A DNA stretch of 64,000 nucleotides from an uncultured Prevotellaceae bacterium (GTDB taxonomy: Bacteria > Bacteroidota > Bacteroidia > Bacteroidales > Bacteroidaceae), in the NCBI GenBank assembly GCA_946415365.1, contig CAMKSE010000004.1, positions 1 to 64,000 on the forward strand, in the 5' to 3' direction. The notes under the pieces were generated by a model that did not search any database, was not told where the DNA came from, and worked only from the letters and a program-made list of their open reading frames with translations. Shown in pieces: positions 40,688 to 48,966 of the stretch. Position 1 is the first letter of the stretch. Each line of letters starts with the position of its first letter. The translations under genes were made by a program, and so were the position numbers.

Positions 40688-43414
40688 TTACTTCACATAA
40701 ATCTTTCGTCCATTAACGATATTCAGTCCCTTCTGCGGGGAATTGAGCCGCTGACCTTGGAGGTTGTAGATTCCAGTTCTGATTACTTCCTTATTGTTTC
40801 TTATGGCTTCAATTCCAGTCTTCAGTGTCTCGAATTCACCAGTGAAGGTCTCACGACTATTCTCCATGGTGATGGTGTAACGGCCTTTTGCATAGGTGGA
40901 GATGTCGATGTCAAGACCTACGATGTTGCCTGCGTAGATGATTTTCTCATAGACAGCTTTGCCTGATTCGTCAGTAATGCACACCTGATAGTCATCGTCA
41001 AGCGGGTCAAGATTGATACCTAACTTTTGGTCGTTGTATTCACCATATAGCGATTGTTCTTCCTCACCCCTCGTCCGTGTTTTGGGCTTTATCTTGATCG
41101 TATGGGTGAAGTCGAAGCGGTTTTTCCTGGCTCCCGCTGGGGTAGCCCCATCCTCATATTCGTCGTTGTAGTAGATGACTTCATCACCAACGACACATGA
41201 CATCAAGAATAATCCAGGACACACTTCGCCTAAATAGACATTATTGATCGGACCATCAATACCTCCGACACCTTCCAACCAAGTGGTATTACAATAGGGC
41301 TCTCCGTCTGCACTCCACATGACATCTCTATAAGCGCCCTTAAAACCTTCTAAACCACCAATCCGCTTTGGCCCTACCACATAAGGCGGATAATCTTCAT
41401 AAATCTGCAGGGTTTCATTGGCATCGAGAGAGAAGTCATACTTCATCAGAAATTGTTCGTTTATCGTATCGTAAACGTACACTTTCTGGTCCTCTTCGTA
41501 CCAAGCTCCAGCATATCTTAAGAGGGGGTATTGTGAAACAACAGTATAATCCGGATGATTAGGACTGACAAATCGCTGGCACATCATCTGCTTGCAGGTC
41601 TTTCCGTTGATGATGGTGTCGCCATCGAAGTAGTAGTAGTCAACCAACTGCACAGGATTACCCGAGTCTCTGCCTCCCACCTTCCATACCTTACCATCTT
41701 CAATCATCGGGCGATAAGCCACTTCTTTCTTTGGCCAGACGTCATAAAGTACTTCTCCATTGCGCTCGAAATGAACGAGCATGGAACGGTAATGACGCTC
41801 TTTAAGGGATCCCTCTTTACCAGAGAATGAATATATATAAGGTTTCATCTGTCCGAAAAGACATTCACCGTCTTTCCATTCTGTTACACCAATGCCATGA
41901 ATGATACGAACATCATCCAAATCCACATATTTCAGAGGCTTAACCCCTCCAAAAACCCCTTCTTTAATATTATCTATTATCCCATACTTATGAGGGGGGA
42001 AAAAACTTGTAACGTTTGATTCTACTATACCCCTATAGGATAGTTCCTTTCCTTTATACCATTCCCATTGATAAGCCACGCCAGGTAACGCAAATTCTTC
42101 AATTAAATTTGGAGTCAATACACCAATGGTGGTGTCGTACTCTGTTACATCTTCATTAATCATAAGCGTGAGAGAGTCTGTCCACTCCTGGCTATTGGTA
42201 TAGACACAACTATATTTGCGCTGGTAATCCACACCCAATGAAGTAGGAACATATTCCCCCTTCACATAGTACTCTATCGTTTCAAAGTTTGGCACCCATT
42301 CATCGCCAACCTTTGTATACCAACTGTCGTACTTCAGGGTGTCCAGCCTGATCTCCGTCCATTTAGTTCCTTCTGGAAAATACTTTGTAGTCGTCTCAAG
42401 ACCAGCATATTCCTTAGAATGATCGTAGACCCATAAATACGGTGTCCAGCCCTTTGCCTTTGCTGCAGCAACCTGTGCGTCTGTCATCACATTCTGCTCA
42501 TCCACAAAATACATGATATTCAGGCTTCCCCCATTCACAGTGGGCAGACTCTCCACAAGTGCGTCCATTCCTGCACCTTTAATCTGGTTTTGATAGCAGA
42601 AGAGCGTGGTCAGCGCGGTATTCTCCGACAAGTCAAGTGTAGTAAGTTGATTATCGTTACATCCGAGTTCTTCCAATGCGGAACATCCAGACAAATCAAG
42701 CGTAGTTAGTTGATTATAAGAGCAGCTCAAGGTTTTCAGTGAAGAACATCCAGACGCATCAAGAGAGGTCAACTGGTTATGAAAGCATGTTATTGATTCC
42801 AACGATTTGTTGTTCGACACGTGAAGCGTCGTCAGTTTGTTATCCGTACAACTTAAGTATTTCAATGCAGGGTTTTTCGTTACATCAAGCGTTGTCAGAA
42901 GGTTGGTGGAACACTGCAAAAGGGTCAGTGCCGTATTCTTCGATACATCGAGAGTTGTCAACTGATTGTTATTGCAGTGGATTCTTCTCAGAGCAGTATT
43001 CTTCGACAGATCAAGTGTTGATAATTGGTTGCTGTAGCACTCCAAGCTTATCAGTTTCATGTTCATTGACACATTCAGTGCTGTCAATTGATTACCAGAG
43101 CAGGCAAGCGTATCCAATTCGGTACACCCCGATACGTCAAGTGTCGTCAACTGGTTGCCTACGCAGATCAAGACCTTCAACGATGTGAAGTACTCAATGC
43201 CCTTCAAGTCATATATGCCCACGTGCCTTACATTGAGAGAAGTGATATTCTTCAGCTCCTCGTCTGTCAAAACGCCATCAGCGCCATAATCCTGACTGAG
43301 CACCCAGTTACGGAAGTTTGTATCTGGGAAATTCGTCTCGTTAATCTTCACATCAGCTGCGCTTGCCAACATTGGCGAGAGCATCAAAATGAATAAGAAT
43401 AAATGCTTTTTCAT
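40688..43414 (-). CDS. Secreted leucine-rich-repeat protein with sorting-like tail
   Basis: 908 aa. Signal peptide MKKHLFLFILMLSPMLASAA. Residues about 55-290 are 10 or more internalin-like LRRs of 21 residues (for example LTTLDVSKNTALTLLQCSTN, LSTLDLSKNTALRRIHCNNN), closed by DALVESLPTVNGGSLNIMYF. The rest matches the 580-aa protein just downstream, ending TGIYNLQGQRLNS and NIVNGRKIYVK. Probably a surface-exposed binding protein. It is 27 bp upstream of the 580-aa gene and 37 bp downstream of the TPR regulator, all minus strand. Confidence 0.8.
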   Translation of the reverse strand: MKKHLFLFILMLSPMLASAADVKINETNFPDTNFRNWVLSQDYGADGVLTDEELKNITSLNVRHVGIYDLKGIEYFTSLKVLICVGNQLTTLDVSGCTELDTLACSGNQLTALNVSMNMKLISLECYSNQLSTLDLSKNTALRRIHCNNNQLTTLDVSKNTALTLLQCSTNLLTTLDVTKNPALKYLSCTDNKLTTLHVSNNKSLESITCFHNQLTSLDASGCSSLKTLSCSYNQLTTLDLSGCSALEELGCNDNQLTTLDLSENTALTTLFCYQNQIKGAGMDALVESLPTVNGGSLNIMYFVDEQNVMTDAQVAAAKAKGWTPYLWVYDHSKEYAGLETTTKYFPEGTKWTEIRLDTLKYDSWYTKVGDEWVPNFETIEYYVKGEYVPTSLGVDYQRKYSCVYTNSQEWTDSLTLMINEDVTEYDTTIGVLTPNLIEEFALPGVAYQWEWYKGKELSYRGIVESNVTSFFPPHKYGIIDNIKEGVFGGVKPLKYVDLDDVRIIHGIGVTEWKDGECLFGQMKPYIYSFSGKEGSLKERHYRSMLVHFERNGEVLYDVWPKKEVAYRPMIEDGKVWKVGGRDSGNPVQLVDYYYFDGDTIINGKTCKQMMCQRFVSPNHPDYTVVSQYPLLRYAGAWYEEDQKVYVYDTINEQFLMKYDFSLDANETLQIYEDYPPYVVGPKRIGGLEGFKGAYRDVMWSADGEPYCNTTWLEGVGGIDGPINNVYLGEVCPGLFLMSCVVGDEVIYYNDEYEDGATPAGARKNRFDFTHTIKIKPKTRTRGEEEQSLYGEYNDQKLGINLDPLDDDYQVCITDESGKAVYEKIIYAGNIVGLDIDISTYAKGRYTITMENSRETFTGEFETLKTGIEAIRNNKEVIRTGIYNLQGQRLNSPQKGLNIVNGRKIYVK

Positions 43415-43451
43415 TGTCGTAAATGTTTTGTTTATTATTAATTAGTGATCG

Positions 43452-44846
43452 TTATTTACTGTTGAGTATCTGTTCCAGTGTGACATTAGGATTGCTCTCT
43501 CCGAACACGTCCTTCTTCAGCTTAAGTTTGCGATGCTGGACGGCAGAGACGGTGATGCAATAGATGTTGCCGATGGTGCGGTTGCTGAGGCCGAGCCGCG
43601 TGAGGATACACAGGTGTATGTCGTCTTCCTGCATAGTGGGGTATTGCTCACGTATTTTGGCAAAGCGGTTACCGTCGATGGCGTTGAGCGTCCGTTCTAT
43701 CTCGTTCCATTCGTGCTGACTGAGGTAGATGAGCGAATTGCCGTTTTGATTGAGTTTCTTCAGCACTTCCGTTCGTTCGAGAATGAAGTTTTGCAGGAAT
43801 GCCACCACTTCATTGGCTTGGTGCAACAAAGTCTTTTGATGCTCAGCCTCCTGCAGGAGCCGACGTTTCTCCTGTTCCTGCATACGGATACGATAGCGAA
43901 GTGCCTGCACAACCACAAGCAGGATGATCACCGCAGCAATGATGACAATCTGGAGTGTACGACCATACATCTTTGAACGGTATTCCAGTTGCTGATTCTC
44001 CATTTCCTGCCGCAACGTCTCCTGATAATACTGGTCTTTCTGCTCAAGTGCCTTGTAATAGATGTCCTCTATCTGATCAAAGGCATCGTCCACACTATCC
44101 TCCACCTCAGTGGCGCCCATCCGTCGGAGTGCAATCTTGGCGAGGTTACTCTGCACGATATATGCCAAATGAACATCATTGTCTGGATCAATCTGCCGAT
44201 AAACGGTCTCTGCTGAATCAAGCATGTTTAGACTGAGGTAACTGCGGGCCAGCACTTGCAATGTGCCAGGTCGCAGGTCGGTTGTCGCTGCTGACTCTGC
44301 CCGATGGGCGTAGTCGAGTGCCTGACGATAGTCTTCGTTGGCCCAGGCGATGTTGGCAAGACTGGTGAGTGTCTGGCACATCAAGTCAGTCATCTGGCTT
44401 TTCTCAGCGATACCGTAAGCACGATTGATGTAATCTAGTGCTTCGTCGAACGACCCCTCTGTGGTGAAAGCCACTTGTGCAGCGTAGGTACCAGCATAGT
44501 CAAGCAACATGACATAGTTTCGCTCGTCATCGGGATGCTGCTCATAGACGTTCAGGGCTTTCTTCATCAGTCGCAATGCTTCCTCAGGGTTGCTCTGCGA
44601 CAATGCTTCCGCCAATCGCTGATACGCGATATAATAGGTGTGCCAGTCCTCAGACGCTTCCGCCAACTGTATGGCCTTTCGTAACATCGTCTCACCCTGA
44701 CGGATGCTGTCGTTGGCCAAAGCAGCCTCAGCTTCCTCCAGGATTCTGACTCCTATATCCTGACTCCTATCGTCTGACTCCTGACCACAGGCAACCATCA
44801 GGACGCCTATAATAAATATGTGTAATGCTCTTGTAACCATAGCCAT
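43452..44846 (-). CDS. TPR membrane regulator with LuxR-like C-terminus
   Basis: 464 aa from the ATG at 44846 (MAMVTRALHIFIIGVLMVAC, a lipoprotein-like leader). TPR repeats at about 35-230 (QGETMLRKAIQLAEASEDWH, EALDYINRAYGIAEKSQMTD). A TM helix (about 305-325, IVIIAAVIILLVVVQAL) and a coiled coil follow, then a C-terminal region with HTH-like IHLCILTRLGLSNRTIGNIY (about 415-435), similar to LuxR-type ends. A sensor outside the membrane with a cytoplasmic DNA-binding part is the likely layout; this is a recurrent Bacteroidota design. It probably controls the two secreted-protein genes behind it. Confidence 0.75.
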   Translation of the reverse strand: MAMVTRALHIFIIGVLMVACGQESDDRSQDIGVRILEEAEAALANDSIRQGETMLRKAIQLAEASEDWHTYYIAYQRLAEALSQSNPEEALRLMKKALNVYEQHPDDERNYVMLLDYAGTYAAQVAFTTEGSFDEALDYINRAYGIAEKSQMTDLMCQTLTSLANIAWANEDYRQALDYAHRAESAATTDLRPGTLQVLARSYLSLNMLDSAETVYRQIDPDNDVHLAYIVQSNLAKIALRRMGATEVEDSVDDAFDQIEDIYYKALEQKDQYYQETLRQEMENQQLEYRSKMYGRTLQIVIIAAVIILLVVVQALRYRIRMQEQEKRRLLQEAEHQKTLLHQANEVVAFLQNFILERTEVLKKLNQNGNSLIYLSQHEWNEIERTLNAIDGNRFAKIREQYPTMQEDDIHLCILTRLGLSNRTIGNIYCITVSAVQHRKLKLKKDVFGESNPNVTLEQILNSK

Positions 44847-44870
44847 CGAATTTTCGTTATTTTCTGGTTG

Positions 44871-44878
44871 CAAAGTTA
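44871..44878 (-). promoter_or_regulatory. -7 element of the TPR regulator
   Basis: Minus strand TAACTTTG, about 25 nt before the ATG at 44846, which supports that start. The remaining sequence from 44879 to 44999 holds no gene. Confidence 0.6.
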
Positions 44879-44999
44879 CGACAATATTTCGAAAGTTGTA
44901 TCAGTTGCCTATGGAAAAGGCACAAATGACACAAAGTCAAAATCCTCTGCAAATCAACGGATTACGAAAATACACACGCTACAGCCTATGGAAAATTGT

Positions 45000-45980
45000 T
45001 TATGAGGGTATGGAAAGAAGGGCAAAAAGGCTAACGGAAACGGTTAGTAGCACCATCAAAACCTCTGCTATGCGGTTGATGCGGACAGCTATTTTCATGT
45101 CGTCTGTTGTGAGGGGACGGTCGTTCGTGCCGATGTAAGGTTTGTCGAAAAGTTCGCCAAAGTAATAATGTGGACCACCAAAACGGCAATCGAGGATGGC
45201 TGCGAGGGCGGCTTCCGGATAGCCGCTGTTGGGCGAGGCGTGGTTGCGACCGTTTTTCCAGACAAAGCGCAATAGTCCTAATCGTCCTGTACTCAGAATC
45301 ATCAGCAAGGCCGTCAGACGGGCTGGGATATAGTTGGCGATGTCATCGATATGGGCAGCCCAGCAGCCGAAGTCGCGATAGCGGTCTGTCTTGTAGCCAA
45401 TCATCGAGTCGAGGGTGTTCACCATCTTATAGGCCAGCATGCCAGGTGTGCCGAGGATGGCGAGCCAGAAGAGGGGAGCAATCACGCCGTCGCTCAGGTT
45501 CTCGGCTAAGGTCTCAAGGGCAGCGGTACGTACCTCTTGGGCAGAGAGTTCCGAGGTATCTCGCCCCACGATACGGGCTACCTGTTTCCGTCCTTCTTCC
45601 AAAGAGCGGTCGAGCGCCAGGAATACCGCTCTTACCTCGCGGATCAAGGTCGTACCTGCCAGACAATAGAAGATGATGATGGCATCAAAGAGATAAAGAA
45701 GTATGGGAATCTGATAGACCTGTTCACGTGTGCCGTCGAAGATGAAAAGGGCGAAGATTCCCAAGACTCTTCTAAGCATCCAGGCGAGTGCGAAGGCAAA
45801 GAGAATCAGACTGATAGCCGTCAGCGCGCCCTTCAGTTTCCGATACGAACCCTTATTCAGGCTCTGTTCGCAAGAAGCAATCATCTTTCCAAACCACACC
45901 ACTGGATGTGGCAATCGTGCAGGGTCGCCAAAGATGAGGTCGAGCAACCAACCTATGAGCAGAGAAAACGGATTAGTCAT
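45000..45980 (-). CDS. cbiB: Adenosylcobinamide-phosphate synthase
   Basis: 326 aa, membrane protein. Family marks: LDLIFGDPARLPHPVVWFGK (about 14-33), ETLAENLSDGVIAPLFWLAI, KMVNTLDSMIGYKTDRYRDF and ASPNSGYPEAALAAILDCRF. It attaches aminopropanol (or its phosphate) to adenosylcobyrate. The ATG overlaps the cobQ 3' end by 8 bp, so it is coupled to cobQ. Confidence 0.92.
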   Translation of the reverse strand: MTNPFSLLIGWLLDLIFGDPARLPHPVVWFGKMIASCEQSLNKGSYRKLKGALTAISLILFAFALAWMLRRVLGIFALFIFDGTREQVYQIPILLYLFDAIIIFYCLAGTTLIREVRAVFLALDRSLEEGRKQVARIVGRDTSELSAQEVRTAALETLAENLSDGVIAPLFWLAILGTPGMLAYKMVNTLDSMIGYKTDRYRDFGCWAAHIDDIANYIPARLTALLMILSTGRLGLLRFVWKNGRNHASPNSGYPEAALAAILDCRFGGPHYYFGELFDKPYIGTNDRPLTTDDMKIAVRINRIAEVLMVLLTVSVSLFALLSIPS

Positions 45981-47475
45981 TCGTCAGGATTTGATAGAGT
46001 CGTTCTATATCCACATACTTTCTGACATGATCAGCCAGACGGTTGTATTGTTCTTCCTTGAAAGCCTGATAGTCGAAAGGCTTACCAGCTTCAGCCAACT
46101 TGTCTACAAAAGGCTGCAACAGGAAATCAATGAAAGGTGCATTGTCGAGGATACCATGAACGTAGGTTCCCATGCACTTGTTGTCAACGATATAGCCATC
46201 ATCACGTCCGTCGGAGAGATGCAGCAAAGGCGAAACCTTCGCATCTCCAAAGGGCCGCGTCTCACCCATGTGAATCTCATAGCCAGCTCCATAATCACTT
46301 GTGACCTGGCGTGTAACCTTCTCTCCACTCATCGTGGTACTGACGGGCAAAAGTCCCAATCCAGGCAGACGCTCGATGTCACCCTCCACATGGTCTGGAT
46401 CGCACACCTCAATGCCCATCATCTGGTAACCGCCACAGATACCAAGTACCGTGGTTCCCTCGCGATGGGCCCTGATGATAGCCTGGGCACAGCCGTTACG
46501 ACGTAGTTCATAAAGATCGTGTAGCGTAGACTTCGTACCAGGCAGTATGATGATGTCAGCCTTGCGGATGTCCTCCACGTTATTAGTATAGAAAAGATGT
46601 ACGCGAGGGTCCTGTTCCAAGGAGTCGAAGTCGGTATAGTTTGAAAGGTGTCGCAACATGACTACTGCGATATTCACTTTCCCTTGTTGTGCTTCGAATG
46701 ATTTCTGCGACAGGGCCACACTGTCCTCTTCTTCGATATGGATATCCTTAAAATACGGCACGACACCCAGGACAGGAATTCCACAGAGGTCTTCCAACAT
46801 CTTGCGTCCCTCCTCAAAGAGGCGCATATCCCCACGGAACTTATTGATGATGATGCCTTTGATGAGTTTACGGTCTTCTGGTGTTTGCAAGGCGATGCTG
46901 CCATAGACCGAAGCAAAGACTCCCCCTCTGTCGATATCACCCACTAATATGACATCAGCCTTAGCGTGACGAGCCATCGACAGATTGACCAAGTCACGGT
47001 CTTTCAGATTGATCTCCGCGATGCTGCCTGCACCCTCCATCACAATAGGATTGTAGCGAGCTGACAGACGGTCGAAGGCATCGCAGACCTCCTTGCGATA
47101 GTCGACTTCAGATTTTTCGCACAATAGGGACTGTCCCTTTTGTGAGATTCCACGCCAGTAGTCGTAGGCATCCTTATTGCCAAGAGGCCGGCCATTCAGA
47201 ATCACTTGTGAGGTATGGTCGCTTTGCGGCTTCAGCAGCAGGGGGTTCATGTCCGTATGGCAGGGAATGCCTGCAGCCTCGGCCTGAACAGCCTGGGCAC
47301 GACCTATCTCCAAACCATCAGGTGTGGCATAGGAGTTCAAAGCCATGTTCTGTGCCTTGAAGGGAGCAGGATGGTAGCCGTCCTGTCGGAAGATACGGCA
47401 TAGGGCTGCGGCAATCACGCTCTTGCCTACATCACTGCCTGTACCAGCCAACATCACAGGGTGTAATTTCTTCAT
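45973..47475 (-). CDS. cobQ: Cobyric acid synthase
   Basis: 500 aa. N-terminal dethiobiotin-synthetase-like ATPase with MLAGTGSDVGKSVIAAALCR, DGLEIGRAQAVQAEAAGIPC and LLLKPQSDHTSQVILNGRP; C-terminal class-I glutamine amidotransferase with the Cys nucleophile in GICGGYQMMG (about 346-355) and the His in MGTYVHGILDN. It amidates four carboxylates of adenosylcobyrinate diamide. It overlaps the split cbiA gene by 4 bp and cbiB by 8 bp. Confidence 0.93.
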   Translation of the reverse strand: MKKLHPVMLAGTGSDVGKSVIAAALCRIFRQDGYHPAPFKAQNMALNSYATPDGLEIGRAQAVQAEAAGIPCHTDMNPLLLKPQSDHTSQVILNGRPLGNKDAYDYWRGISQKGQSLLCEKSEVDYRKEVCDAFDRLSARYNPIVMEGAGSIAEINLKDRDLVNLSMARHAKADVILVGDIDRGGVFASVYGSIALQTPEDRKLIKGIIINKFRGDMRLFEEGRKMLEDLCGIPVLGVVPYFKDIHIEEEDSVALSQKSFEAQQGKVNIAVVMLRHLSNYTDFDSLEQDPRVHLFYTNNVEDIRKADIIILPGTKSTLHDLYELRRNGCAQAIIRAHREGTTVLGICGGYQMMGIEVCDPDHVEGDIERLPGLGLLPVSTTMSGEKVTRQVTSDYGAGYEIHMGETRPFGDAKVSPLLHLSDGRDDGYIVDNKCMGTYVHGILDNAPFIDFLLQPFVDKLAEAGKPFDYQAFKEEQYNRLADHVRKYVDIERLYQILTND

Positions 47476-48029
47476 ATAGGATACAGATGCGTATAACTTG
47501 CTAAGACATTCTTATATTTAAACACAGGGGTGTCCACAGGCTCACCCTTAGCATTATAGACCTGTGTGATGCTCTTTGGCACCTCCCCCAAGAACTGCGT
47601 ATAGTGGAACTCATGTCCACGATACTCCTTGCCGTCGAGCACAAAACGGCGATAGCCCAAAGAGAGTTTGCGGTCAGCCTTACGGGCTGTGATGACGTGT
47701 GGCAGTACACCACACATCGAGAACTCCCCATCGTCAGTGACAATCTTCTCACAGAGATACATCATCCCCCCACACTCAGCCTGAATCCTTCCACCCCACT
47801 CCGCAAAGTCCTTGATGACCTGACGGCACGCCTCATTCGCAACAAGAGCCTCCAAGTGTTTCTCTGGATAACCGCCAGGCAGATAGAGCAGATCCACATC
47901 ATCGAGACAGGGGACATCCGTCTCAGGGTCAAAGAATCGGACATTCTCAAAAAGGTCTATCGTCTCCTGATAAAGAAAAGAGAACGATTCCGCATTCCTG
48001 GCGATTAAAGTTCTAAGAGTCTCTGCCAT
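47472..48029 (-). CDS. cbiA: CbiA, C-terminal amidotransferase part (second half of a split gene)
   Basis: 185 aa in a frame different from the N-terminal part. It has the amidotransferase features: LYLPGGYPEKHLEAL, the nucleophile in IQAECGGMMYLCE, and the final SYTHLYPI-type His region. The preceding gene ends 48005, so the two frames overlap by 25 nt. An ATG at 48027-48029 could restart translation, but residues from LIARNAESFSF are the natural continuation of the upstream frame after a -1 shift around CTTTAA. So either one indel broke cbiA, or two coupled polypeptides are made. Confidence 0.85.
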   Translation of the reverse strand: MAETLRTLIARNAESFSFLYQETIDLFENVRFFDPETDVPCLDDVDLLYLPGGYPEKHLEALVANEACRQVIKDFAEWGGRIQAECGGMMYLCEKIVTDDGEFSMCGVLPHVITARKADRKLSLGYRRFVLDGKEYRGHEFHYTQFLGEVPKSITQVYNAKGEPVDTPVFKYKNVLASYTHLYPI

Positions 48030-48667
48030 CTCACGTCGTTTTCTAACAGTTCTATGAGTTCCTTACTCTCAGCCTTCTCCGAAAAGTCCAGTCCTAAGTA
48101 TCTTGAGCCTTGTTCCAAGACAGAACTTTTAGGCAAGTAGCCCAGACACTCTACACCCAGATCATCGCACACCTGACGGAGCATCTCAAAGTGACGTTCA
48201 CTTCCTACCTTATTATATATGACGCCACGTATGCACACATCCTTCCTGAAATGGATGAAGCCTGAGAGCAACGGAGCCATCGAGTAGGCAGCGGATCTGG
48301 CATCCACCACCAGCACGACAGGGATATCCAATATCCGTGCTATCTCAGCCGAAGAACCCCTGTCACGATCATATCCGTCGAAGAGGCCCATCATGCCCTC
48401 TACGATACACACGTCCGCACCCCCGCCATAATGGTCGAAGAGATACCGTACATGTTCTGGTGTGGCCATGAACGTATCAAGATTGATGCTCGGCCTGCCA
48501 CATACTGCCTCATGGAATTTCGTATCGATATAGTCAGGTCCGCACTTAAACGGCTGCACCTTATAGCCCTTCCCTGTGAACAATGCCATCAGTCCCCTGG
48601 CAATCGTCGTTTTGCCAGAGCCACTCGTCGGAGCTGCTATCAGGAAGGCCGTCTTAGGTGTCATCAT
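48005..48667 (-). CDS. cbiA: CbiA, N-terminal ATPase part (first half of a split gene)
   Basis: 220 aa from the ATG at 48667 (one codon later is also possible; a TTG at 48685 falls in the promoter). P-loop PTSGSGKTTIARGLMAL, then FKCGPDYIDTKFHEAVCGRP, NLDTFM and VEGMMGLFDGYDRDRGSSAE, all standard for cobyrinate a,c-diamide synthase. It stops at 48005 after ENDVRWQRLLEL, while a full CbiA would continue into the amidotransferase. The promoter -7 TAATTTTG is at 48683-48690 on the minus strand. Confidence 0.85.
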   Translation of the reverse strand: MMTPKTAFLIAAPTSGSGKTTIARGLMALFTGKGYKVQPFKCGPDYIDTKFHEAVCGRPSINLDTFMATPEHVRYLFDHYGGGADVCIVEGMMGLFDGYDRDRGSSAEIARILDIPVVLVVDARSAAYSMAPLLSGFIHFRKDVCIRGVIYNKVGSERHFEMLRQVCDDLGVECLGYLPKSSVLEQGSRYLGLDFSEKAESKELIELLENDVRWQRLLEL

Positions 48668-48682
48668 CACATGAATTTGGTG

Positions 48683-48690
48683 CAAAATTA
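48683..48690 (-). promoter_or_regulatory. cbiA -7 element
   Basis: Minus-strand TAATTTTG about 16 bp before the ATG at 48667. It gives a very short leader and no room for a riboswitch on this side. Confidence 0.6.
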
Positions 48691-48732
48691 AAAAAATTCC
48701 GTTAATTATGCGTCATCTATCCAAAAAAGTTG

Positions 48733-48740
48733 TATCTTTG
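48733..48740 (+). promoter_or_regulatory. btuB -7 element
   Basis: TATCTTTG lies directly ahead of the riboswitch, so the transcript would begin near 48747. Confidence 0.65.
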
Positions 48741-48751
48741 CCCCCAAATCA

Positions 48752-48920
48752 TGGCAATCTGGTGGCTGAAGCCGCCTGATGTAAGGGAATCCGGTGAGAG
48801 TCCGGAACTGTACCTGCAGCTGTAATCCTCCTTAGAGAGGTCTGCTTGTATGACGCCACTGACAACGAAGTCGGGAAGGTAAAGCAGACTGGGGAAAGTC
48901 AGAAGACCTGCCTTTTTTTA
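48752..48920 (+). promoter_or_regulatory. Cobalamin riboswitch
   Basis: The class hallmarks occur in order: GAATCCGGTGAGAGTCCGGA, then CTGTACCTGCAGCTGTAATC (around 48809-48828), GCCACTG, AAGTCGGGAAGG and a final AGAAGACCTGCC, followed by a run of seven T (48914-48920). It should switch off the btuB operon when cobalamin is plentiful. The TTTTTTT at the end suggests a termination component, although many Bacteroidota examples act on translation. Confidence 0.95.
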
Positions 48921-48966
48921 AGTAGTACGGCCGTACAGGGATATGCGGTGCGGAAAAGAAGAATTT

